From Parcubacteria group bacterium GW2011_GWB1_37_13 (lineage in GTDB: Bacteria; Patescibacteriota; Minisyncoccia; Phycocordibacterales; UBA9973): a DNA stretch of 8,146 nt. Made by a program: the position numbers and the translations under genes. Below the pieces are notes generated by a model. It was not told the origin of the DNA. It did not search any database and was given only the letters and a program-made list of their open reading frames with translations. Below, piece after piece: positions 1 through 4,467 of the stretch; position 1 is the first letter of the stretch, and each line of letters starts with the position of its first letter. The stretch lies in contig LBSW01000012.1 in NCBI GenBank assembly GCA_000990145.1, forward strand, positions 1 through 8,146. The letters run 5' to 3'.

Positions 1-59
1 GCATCTTTAGTGGAGACTGATTCAGAACTAGTCATAAAAACTTTTGAAATACAATCCAT
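1..59 (-). CDS. Possible N-terminal fragment of a gene running off the left edge
   Basis: The minus strand is open from an ATG at 59-57 to the window edge, giving 19 full codons (MDCISKVFMTSSESVSTKD). A second ATG at codon 9 could also be the start. The stretch SSESVSTKDA loosely recalls the start of small helix-turn-helix regulators in Parcubacteria, but this is too short to assign. The plus strand is also open from base 1 to a TAG at 70-72 (23 residues), so this could instead be the 3' end of a plus-strand gene that stops just before the hairpin at 73-94. The sequence does not decide between them. Confidence 0.3.
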   Translation of the reverse strand, partial: MDCISKVFMTSSESVSTKD

Positions 60-72
60 AAAACAACCCTAG

Positions 73-94
73 CTACTTTAGTTAAATAAAGTGG
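73..94. repeat. Small hairpin, related to the one at 8010-8031
   Basis: CTACTTTA (73-80) pairs with TAAAGTGG (87-94) around a 6-nt loop, giving eight pairs including one G-T. The reverse complement of 8010-8031 matches it at 19 of 22 positions, and all three differences lie in the loop. It lies between the left-edge open frame and the tmk promoter. No U-tract follows directly, so a classical terminator is doubtful. Confidence 0.45.
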
Positions 95-104
95 AATAAA
101 ATAA

Positions 105-134
105 TTTTCAATTTCATCTCTTTTCTGCTATATT
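105..134 (+). promoter_or_regulatory. Promoter-like site for tmk, nearly leaderless
   Basis: TTTTCA (105-110) and TATATT (129-134) are separated by 18 bp and resemble the -35 and -10 boxes of a sigma-70 promoter. The -10 box ends only six bases before the ATG at 141, so transcription would begin at or within a base or two of the start codon. No Shine-Dalgarno sequence lies in this gap. This is a pattern match only. Confidence 0.45.
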
Positions 135-140
135 TTCTGT

Positions 141-443
141 ATGGCAAAAAAGGGTAAACTTATAGTCATAGACGGCACGGACAGTAGCGGGAAGGCGACG
201 CAAACGGAACTTTTGATAAAACATTTAAAACGTGATGGTCTTAAAGTAAAAGTTGTGGATTTTCCGGATTATTACTCAAATTTTTTCGGTAAATTTATAG
301 GACATTGTCTCTCGGAACAGTATTATAATTTCGTAAAAGTGCATCCCAAGATTGCTTCGGTGCTTTATGCGGCGGACCGCTTTGAATCAAGAGATGAAAT
401 TAAAAAATGGCTGAAAGATGCTTTATGCGGCGGACCGCTTTGA
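141..443 (+). CDS. tmk: Thymidylate kinase, N-terminal fragment
   Basis: This 100-residue reading frame holds the N-terminal beta strand, the P-loop (residues 12-20) and the start of the dTMP-binding region (FPDYYSNFFG, 41-50). It ends with seven out-of-frame residues (ALCGGPL) and a TGA at 441-443. That tail is a second copy of repeat DNA read in the wrong frame, not family sequence. The fragment lacks the NRY motif and the lid, so it is unlikely to have kinase activity alone. Confidence 0.55.
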   Translation: MAKKGKLIVIDGTDSSGKATQTELLIKHLKRDGLKVKVVDFPDYYSNFFGKFIGHCLSEQYYNFVKVHPKIASVLYAADRFESRDEIKKWLKDALCGGPL

Positions 444-478
444 ATCAAGAGATGAAATTAAAAAATGGCTGAAAGATG
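361..478 (+). repeat. Perfect 58-bp tandem duplication inside tmk
   Basis: Bases 361-420 are identical to 419-478, a 60-base match at a period of 58. The base before each copy differs (G at 360, A at 418). Because 58 is not a multiple of three, the second copy shifts the frame and produces the TGA at 441-443. The complete identity means a very recent event or an assembly error. Confidence 0.97.
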
Positions 479-894
479 GATATATAATAATTGCCAACAG
501 ATATGCCAGCGCCAATCAAATCCATCAGGGCGGGAAAATTGCTAATACAAAAAAAAGAGAAAGTTTTCTAAAATGGTTAGCGGAAATGGAATATGAAATT
601 TTTAAAATTCCGAAGCCCAATGTTATATTTTATTTGAGTGTGCCCATTCCTGTTGTTTTAAAATTAATCAAAGAGAGAAATAATAATGGCAAGAGAAGTT
701 ATTTAGGCAAGAAACAAGATGTGCATGAAAAGGATGTTAGTTTTTTGGAGAATTCTCGAAAAACTGCGCTTTGGCTCGCAAAAACCCAAAAGGGCTGGAT
801 TAAAATAGAATGTGTAAAGAATGGAATTTTAAATACTCGGGAAAATATCCATAAAGAAATTTATGAAAAAATTAAAAAAATTATTAAAAAATAA
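418..894 (+). CDS. tmk: Thymidylate kinase, C-terminal fragment
   Basis: This 158-residue frame begins at an ATG (418-420) that exists only because the duplication joins the A at 418 to the TG that opens the second copy. It carries the NRYASANQIHQGG segment, the lid region and the C-terminal helices, but no P-loop. No ribosome binding site precedes it. The frame overlaps the N-terminal fragment by 26 bp, so it could be reached only by re-initiation or a frameshift. It is best read as the rest of a broken gene. Confidence 0.5.
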   Translation: MLYAADRFESRDEIKKWLKDGYIIIANRYASANQIHQGGKIANTKKRESFLKWLAEMEYEIFKIPKPNVIFYLSVPIPVVLKLIKERNNNGKRSYLGKKQDVHEKDVSFLENSRKTALWLAKTQKGWIKIECVKNGILNTRENIHKEIYEKIKKIIKK

Positions 895-1453
895 AAAACC
901 AATAATTGTTTTCATTTATGGTCCTATGGCAGTAGGGAAGTTTACTGTGGCAAGAATTTTAAGTAAAAAGCTAAGATATAAGTTTACGCATAATCATGCA
1001 CTCAATGATCTAGTCGATGGAATATTTACTCGCGGAACATATGCGAACGGTGTGATGAAAGATCGTCTGAGATACGATTTATTAGAGAATGCCGTTAAGG
1101 CAGGAATTAGTCTTGTAACTACTCATGCTTATTCACACAATTATGTTTCGCCGGCTGGACTTACAGATCCAAAATATGTTCAGACTTTAGAGAAGAAATT
1201 AACCAAACTCGGTGCGCAATTCTTTACCACTCATTTAAAAGCAAGTAATGAAGAATTATTACGCAGAGTGAATATGAGTTCACGCAAAGCTTTTGGCAAA
1301 CTTACAGATAAAAAAATCATGCGTAAATTTATATTGCAAAAAGATTGGCAGACTTCTCCCAAGTTAAAAAATAATCTTGTGATTGACAATACAAATCTTT
1401 CTCCTAAAAAAGTCTCGGATATAATTATTAGACATTTCAAAATTAAATCTTAA
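863..1453 (+). CDS. P-loop kinase-like protein (AAA/shikimate-kinase-like fold)
   Basis: The product has 196 residues. After a lysine-rich start, a hydrophobic strand leads into the P-loop YGPMAVGKFT (19-28), which should bind the phosphates of ATP. The residue after the lysine is Phe, with Thr one place later; the same GK-hydrophobic-T pattern is known in a family of small uncharacterised P-loop kinases (GPPAVGKLT type). HNH (44-46) is also typical of those proteins. Arginines at 134, 135 and 141 could serve as a lid, and VIDNTNLSP (173-181) resembles the C-terminal strand of small-molecule kinases. The substrate is unknown. The start is fixed by an ATG inside the last 32 bases of tmk, in another frame; the next ATG falls inside the P-loop and can be excluded. 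Co-transcription with tmk is likely. It ends next to a convergent gene. Confidence 0.75.
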   Translation: MKKLKKLLKNKKPIIVFIYGPMAVGKFTVARILSKKLRYKFTHNHALNDLVDGIFTRGTYANGVMKDRLRYDLLENAVKAGISLVTTHAYSHNYVSPAGLTDPKYVQTLEKKLTKLGAQFFTTHLKASNEELLRRVNMSSRKAFGKLTDKKIMRKFILQKDWQTSPKLKNNLVIDNTNLSPKKVSDIIIRHFKIKS

Positions 1454-1496
1454 AACGCATTTAGCAATAAGAAACGGTCGTATGCTAATGCTGTTT
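1453..1496. terminator. Hairpin between convergent genes, possible bidirectional terminator
   Basis: AAAC (1453-1456), GCAT (1457-1460) and TAGCA (1462-1466) pair with GTTT (1493-1496), ATGC (1488-1491) and TGCTA (1483-1487). This gives 13 pairs, one bulged T on each side (1461 and 1492) and a 16-nt loop. The stem starts at the last base of the stop codon of the 863-1453 gene and contains the stop codon of the minus-strand gene. T-rich sequence follows about ten bases later on the plus strand, so the fit to an intrinsic terminator is only moderate. Confidence 0.45.
1462..1492 (+). repeat. 31-bp direct repeat, copy 1 (3' side of the PaaX-like gene)
   Basis: This copy matches 2065-2095 at 29 of 31 positions, with an uninterrupted 21-bp identity at 1472-1492 that includes AACGGTCGTATGCTAATGC. 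Its last eight bases are the stop codon and final codons of the minus-strand gene, so it is partly coding. The copies lie 603 bp apart in the same orientation, one at each end of that gene. Confidence 0.85.
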
Positions 1497-2054
1497 AAAG
1501 TTAAATTTATTTTTCAAATGTAATTCATTATCTATTTTTTCAGCTAAAACAAAGCGCACATATCTTCTTGCATTATAAAATTCCAAAATAAATTCAATTT
1601 CTTTTCTGCAAGGATAAGGATATACAAATACTGATTTTTGAAGTTCAATAAGACCTATTTCCCTGAAATGTAACCGCAAAGAATCGCGCAGTCTTCTCAA
1701 TTTTTCTGGAATATCAAACATAACTATCCGCCATTTTCCGTCCCATCGTGTCGGCTTTTTTATTTCCATTTTATCAATATTGAATTGTAAAGCCTTTCGT
1801 TTCCCATTTTCGCTGAGAATAAGAGTGGTTGTACCATCCCTGTGATGTTTTTCGCTAAGTAAATGAGAAGTATATAGAGAATTAATCGCTCTTTGCAGTG
1901 CTTGGCGGTTTCCTTTTTTCCATTCTTTTGGTACCTGTTTTAAAATCCACAATTGCTTTTTGTACGATCTGGTTAAACCAAGTGCCACACCAGCTAACAA
2001 AAATAAAAGCACTTTCTTCTTTAAATTTCCCATTCTTGGTGCATTATATCCCAT
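1485..2054 (-). CDS. PaaX-like protein: winged helix plus Cas2-like ferredoxin domain
   Basis: The product has 189 residues. A basic and hydrophobic N-terminus (about 11-28) precedes a predicted winged-helix region (about 50-95, including SEKHHRDGTTTLILSENG with a beta-wing look). A C-terminal domain starts at WDGKWRIVMFDIPEKLRRLR (104-123). This second part looks like the Cas2/PaaX-middle fold, with Asp114 at the place of the Cas2 catalytic aspartate. PaaX proteins are DNA-binding repressors. No cas gene or CRISPR array is nearby, so a regulatory role is preferred over CRISPR adaptation. The 2054 start fits a TATAAT that ends six bases upstream. A second ATG at codon 8 (2033) also has a TATAAT shortly upstream and would give a typical family N-terminus, so the true start is uncertain. 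The gene converges on the P-loop kinase gene and diverges from dut. What it controls is unknown. Confidence 0.82.
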   Translation of the reverse strand: MGYNAPRMGNLKKKVLLFLLAGVALGLTRSYKKQLWILKQVPKEWKKGNRQALQRAINSLYTSHLLSEKHHRDGTTTLILSENGKRKALQFNIDKMEIKKPTRWDGKWRIVMFDIPEKLRRLRDSLRLHFREIGLIELQKSVFVYPYPCRKEIEFILEFYNARRYVRFVLAEKIDNELHLKNKFNFKQH

Positions 2055-2060
2055 TTGCTT

Positions 2061-2090
2061 ATTATAGCATTAACAAACGGTCGTATGCTA
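2061..2090 (-). promoter_or_regulatory. Leaderless-type promoter of the PaaX-like gene
   Basis: On the minus strand a perfect TATAAT occupies 2066-2061, six bases before the ATG at 2054, so the transcript would begin at the start codon itself. The matching -35 position (about 2090-2084) falls inside an arm of the palindrome at 2065-2096 and has a poor consensus there (TAGCAT or AGCATA). This could mean weak or regulated initiation. Confidence 0.5.
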
Positions 2091-2095
2091 ATGCT
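2065..2095 (+). repeat. 31-bp direct repeat, copy 2 (5' side of the PaaX-like gene)
   Basis: This copy lies in the spacer between the PaaX-like gene and dut. It differs from copy 1 (1462-1492) at two positions in its left part. Similarity stops just outside the 31 bp on both sides, so this is a defined element and not the edge of a longer duplication. Confidence 0.85.
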
Positions 2096-2096
2096 A
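2065..2096. promoter_or_regulatory. Candidate operator: 8-bp inverted repeat between divergent promoters
   Basis: TAGCATTA (2065-2072) and TAATGCTA (2089-2096) are exact inverted repeats separated by 16 bp. Their centres are 24 bp apart, a little over two helical turns, which would suit a dimeric winged-helix protein. The site covers the -35 region of the PaaX-like gene and ends two bases before the -35-like box of dut. Binding by the adjacent PaaX-like protein is an inference from position and symmetry. Confidence 0.4.
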
Positions 2097-2098
2097 AG

Positions 2099-2128
2099 TT
2101 GGTTTTTCGCACGGGGAAAATATATAAT
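2099..2128 (+). promoter_or_regulatory. Promoter of dut
   Basis: TTGGTT (2099-2104) and a perfect TATAAT (2123-2128) are separated by 18 bp. The expected start of transcription is near 2135, leaving a leader of only about four bases before the ATG at 2139. No Shine-Dalgarno sequence fits in that leader. Confidence 0.6.
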
Positions 2129-2138
2129 ATAGTAGTAA

Positions 2139-2561
2139 ATGATAATCAAAGTAAAAAAACTTAAAAAAGATGCGAAATTGCCGAAATATCATCATCCTGG
2201 AGATGTAGGAATGGATTTATATGCGATGGAAACAGTTACTGTAAAACCTGGCGAACATTATCGTTTTTGGCATGGGTTTGCGCTCGAATTTTCCGAAGGT
2301 TATGGGGCGATTATTATGGATAAAAGCAGTATTTCTAAAGCAGGATTTGCTCATATGGGCGGAGTTTTTGATGCGGGATATAGGGGCGAATACAATACGC
2401 TTTTAGTAAATTTGTCTGACAAGAGTTATACTTTTGAAAAAGGCGATAAAGTTTCACAGCTGGTGATTGTGCCTGTGGTTATTGCAAAATTAGAGGAAAC
2501 CGATACATTAAGCGAGTCGGCTCGCGGAGAAGGAAAATTTGGAAGCACGGGGAAAAAATAA
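2139..2561 (+). CDS. dut: Deoxyuridine 5'-triphosphate nucleotidohydrolase (dUTPase)
   Basis: dUTPase splits dUTP into dUMP and pyrophosphate. This keeps uracil out of DNA and supplies the precursor of dTMP. At 140 residues the protein has the size of the homotrimeric family, and all five family motifs are visible in order. Motif I is GDVGMDLYA (21-29). Motif II is DKSSISKAG (61-69), with Lys in place of the common Arg. Motif III is FDAGYRGEYN (77-86), which carries the catalytic Asp78 and uracil-sensing Tyr81. Motif IV is KGDKVSQLVIVP (101-112). Motif V is RGEGKFGSTG (129-138), the mobile C-terminal arm with its Phe. The gene is complete and looks functional. It stands alone with its own promoter, divergent from the PaaX-like gene. 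Its TAA is followed at once by the inverted repeat at 2562-2657. Confidence 0.95.
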   Translation: MIIKVKKLKKDAKLPKYHHPGDVGMDLYAMETVTVKPGEHYRFWHGFALEFSEGYGAIIMDKSSISKAGFAHMGGVFDAGYRGEYNTLLVNLSDKSYTFEKGDKVSQLVIVPVVIAKLEETDTLSESARGEGKFGSTGKK

Positions 2562-2657
2562 GGCAATATTCTTGTAAAAATTTTTTGAAACTGCGCCCTC
2601 GGAGTCATAAGGACAGGGAACCCACACGTTTCTTAAAATTTTTACGAGAATATTACC
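2562..2657. repeat. 96-bp imperfect inverted repeat filling the dut-argS spacer
   Basis: Arm 2562-2591 is complementary to 2628-2657 over 30 positions with four mismatches, one of which (2573/2646) would be a G-U pair in RNA. Examples are AATATTCTTGTAAAAATTTT on the left and AAAATTTTTACGAGAATATT on the right. The 36-nt centre is richer in G+C and may fold: CCCT (2596-2599) with AGGG (2615-2618), and inside it GTC (2604-2606) with GAC (2612-2614). The left arm begins directly after the dut stop codon, and the right arm ends nine bases before the argS ATG. A -10-like TATTAC (2651-2656) lies in the right arm. It could be a transcript-end hairpin, a structured leader of argS, or a small non-autonomous element with terminal inverted repeats. 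No clear target-site duplication is visible. Confidence 0.8.
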
Positions 2658-2666
2658 AGAATAATA

Positions 2667-4412
2667 ATGCAAGACAAAATAAAAAATTTAATAAAAGACG
2701 CTCTGAAAAATCTCAATATTGAGATTAGCAATATCAATCTGGAACATCCGGAAGATTTGAAAAATGGCGAATATTCCACAAATGTGGCTATGGTGGTCGT
2801 TGCAAAAAATGTCAAGAGCAACCCGAAAGAATTGGCTGAAAAAATAGTTGCCGAAGCATTAAGGCTGAATCTTGATAAAAATATAGAAAAAATTGAAGTC
2901 GCCGGCGCGGGATTTGTTAATTTTCATCTTTCCAGGAAATTTTTTAGCCGAAGCACTGAAGAAATTTTAAATAAAGGAGAAAATGTCGGAAAAAATAATA
3001 CCTTGGCCGAAGAAAAAATAATGATTGAGTATACCGACCCGAATCCTTTCAAGCCTTTTCATATCGGACATTTAATGACAAACGCCATCGGCGAGTCAGT
3101 TGCAAGAATTCTTGAGCATTCCGGCGCTACTGTTTCTCGCGCAAATTATCAGGGTGACATCGGCCTTCATGTGGCTAAAGCCATATACGGCATTTTGAAA
3201 GATAAAAAATTCCAAGATAAATCCGGTTCCCATACTTTACACGCAATGAATATTGGCATGGCTTATGCCCGAGGCGGCGAGGCTTACGAAAATAACGAGA
3301 GCGCAAAAAAAGAAATAGATGAAATAAATAAAAAAATTTACGACAAAAGCAATAAAAAAATAAATGGAATATATGACTGGGGTTTCAAGGCGACGATGGA
3401 AGCCTTTGAAGATTTATATAGGGTTCTCGGCACAAAATTTGAATTTTATTTTCTGGAGAGCCAAATGGCGCCGATTGGAGAGAGAATTGTAAAAGATAAT
3501 TTGGATAAAATTATAGATTCTCCGCGCAGCCGAAGAATTTTTGAAGAATCTGACGGGGCGATTATATTCAAAGCTGAAAAATATAATGCCAAGCTTCACA
3601 CCAGAGTTTTTATCACCAAAAAAGGCTTGCCCACGTATGAAACTAAAGAATTAGGATTAACCGAAGAAAAATTCAAAACTGATCCGAATATGAATTTATC
3701 AATTGTCGTTACCGGAAGCGAACAGGCGGATTATATGAAAGTGGTCGCTAAAGCGATTTCCATTATTCATCCGGAATATGAGAAAAAAATGCTGCATATA
3801 ACCCATGGTATGATGAAGCTGGCGGGCGGCAAAATGAGTTCTCGAAAAGGCAATGTTGTTACCGGAGAGTTGCTTCTTCGCGACACAATCTCATCAATAA
3901 AAGAAAAGATGCGCGAACGCGATTGGGATGAAGCGGAAAAAGACAGGATTGCGGAGATAGTAGGCGTGGCGGCGATAAAATATTCAATTCTTCGTTCATC
4001 GTCGGGGAGCGATATTGTTTACAGCGTGGAAGAATCAATTTCAACCGAAGGGGATTCCGGTCCATATCTGCAATATTCTTACGCGCGGGCAAATTCAGTT
4101 TTAGAAAAAGCAAAAGAAAAAAATATCTTGCCGGATCCTCATACTTTTCCGCCTGAAATTTTTGAAGTGGAGAAATTATTATATAGGTTTCCAGAAATTA
4201 TTCTTCGCGCCGCTTCCGAATACGAACCGCACTACATCGCAAATTATTTAATAGAAGTCGCTCATGCTTTTAACAGTTTCTATGCGAGTATGGTAATAGT
4301 TGACAAAAAAGACACCACTTCCTCCTACAAAGTAGCTCTCACTTACGCTTTCACTTTTGTCATGAAAGCTGGTTTACACCTCCTCGGCATCAAAGTGCCG
4401 GAGAAAATGTAG
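2667..4412 (+). CDS. argS: Arginyl-tRNA synthetase
   Basis: This class I enzyme joins arginine to tRNA-Arg using ATP. The 581 residues match the usual length. The N-terminal tRNA-contact domain covers about 1-110, with NGEYSTNVAM (33-42) as a typical stretch. The catalytic Rossmann domain has DPNPFKPFHIGH (124-135), whose HIGH signature is at 132-135, and the KMSKS-type loop KMSSR (389-393). YQGDIGLHVAKAIYG (161-175) and EGDSGPYLQYSYARA (461-475) are strongly family-specific; the latter leads into the all-helical anticodon-binding (DALR) domain, which ends in the usual GIKVPEKM. A charged helical insertion (about 180-245) is common in Patescibacteria versions. The start has no Shine-Dalgarno sequence; ATAATAATG follows the inverted repeat. 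No defect is visible. Confidence 0.98.
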   Translation: MQDKIKNLIKDALKNLNIEISNINLEHPEDLKNGEYSTNVAMVVVAKNVKSNPKELAEKIVAEALRLNLDKNIEKIEVAGAGFVNFHLSRKFFSRSTEEILNKGENVGKNNTLAEEKIMIEYTDPNPFKPFHIGHLMTNAIGESVARILEHSGATVSRANYQGDIGLHVAKAIYGILKDKKFQDKSGSHTLHAMNIGMAYARGGEAYENNESAKKEIDEINKKIYDKSNKKINGIYDWGFKATMEAFEDLYRVLGTKFEFYFLESQMAPIGERIVKDNLDKIIDSPRSRRIFEESDGAIIFKAEKYNAKLHTRVFITKKGLPTYETKELGLTEEKFKTDPNMNLSIVVTGSEQADYMKVVAKAISIIHPEYEKKMLHITHGMMKLAGGKMSSRKGNVVTGELLLRDTISSIKEKMRERDWDEAEKDRIAEIVGVAAIKYSILRSSSGSDIVYSVEESISTEGDSGPYLQYSYARANSVLEKAKEKNILPDPHTFPPEIFEVEKLLYRFPEIILRAASEYEPHYIANYLIEVAHAFNSFYASMVIVDKKDTTSSYKVALTYAFTFVMKAGLHLLGIKVPEKM

Positions 4413-4451
4413 TTGTCCACTTTTTTATTTTAATATTTATTAAGATACTGA

Positions 4452-4457
4452 TATACT
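4452..4457 (+). promoter_or_regulatory. -10-like box before the secreted hydrolase gene
   Basis: TATACT lies ten bases before the ATG at 4468, the same short spacing as at dut. No good -35 box sits at 17 bp, only T-rich sequence (TTTAAT at 4429-4434). The 55-bp spacer after argS starts with a T-rich run but no strong hairpin, so read-through from argS is also possible. Confidence 0.35.
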
Positions 4458-4467
4458 ACCCAAACTT

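Larger units (their letters stand above)
141..894 (+). pseudogene. tmk: Thymidylate kinase gene, frameshifted by a 58-bp tandem duplication
   Basis: Thymidylate kinase phosphorylates dTMP to dTDP with ATP in the cytoplasm, an essential step towards dTTP. The two halves are in different frames (141-443 and 418-894) and share the peptide LYAADRFESRDEIKKWLKD, because 58 bp are repeated head to tail at 361-478. Removing one copy leaves 696 bp, which is 231 residues plus TAA, close to the usual 200-230. Residue numbers here are for that restored protein. The P-loop GTDSSGKAT is at 12-20; alanine at 19 replaces the usual Ser/Thr, and Thr follows. The DR-type motif NRYASANQIHQG starts at 100, and a basic lid lies around RSYLGKKQD. 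As written, no single chain carries both the P-loop and the lid. The 3' end overlaps the next gene by 32 bp. The family call is firm. Whether the lesion is real or an assembly error cannot be told here. Confidence 0.85.

Noticed and set aside
1..72. Plus-strand gene end (23 residues to a TAG at 70-72)
   Set aside because: It cannot be separated from the equally open minus-strand frame. It is kept only as the alternative in that entry.
141..894. TGA read as glycine (Gracilibacteria/SR1 code) to explain the stop at 441-443
   Set aside because: Reading through that TGA soon meets a TAA in the same frame. None of the other long genes uses TGA internally. The 58-bp duplication explains the break fully.
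1485..2054. A CRISPR cas2 gene marking a CRISPR-Cas locus
   Set aside because: The protein is about twice the length of Cas2, carries a winged-helix part, and has no cas1 or repeat-spacer array nearby. The two 31-bp repeats are 603 bp apart and do not form an array.
1898..2164. Plus-strand open frame of 88 codons across the PaaX-like gene start and the dut promoter
   Set aside because: It overlaps a better-supported gene, the divergent promoters and the start of dut, and its sequence resembles no protein family.
2592..2627. A tRNA or T-box element before argS
   Set aside because: The centre has GGGAACCCACACG, which only loosely recalls a T-box, and no T-loop (GTTCRA) or acceptor stem of a tRNA is present. 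The long flanking arms do not fit either.
3859..4113. Minus-strand open frame of 84 codons inside argS
   Set aside because: It is antisense to a well-supported argS coding region and shows no recognisable motif. The same applies to the other short frames overlapping argS, dut, the P-loop kinase and the hydrolase gene.
4384..4434. Intrinsic terminator of argS (CGGCA/TGCCG stem then a T-run)
   Set aside because: The stem has only five good pairs, lies inside the argS coding end, and the T-run comes about 20 bases later, so it does not have terminator geometry.
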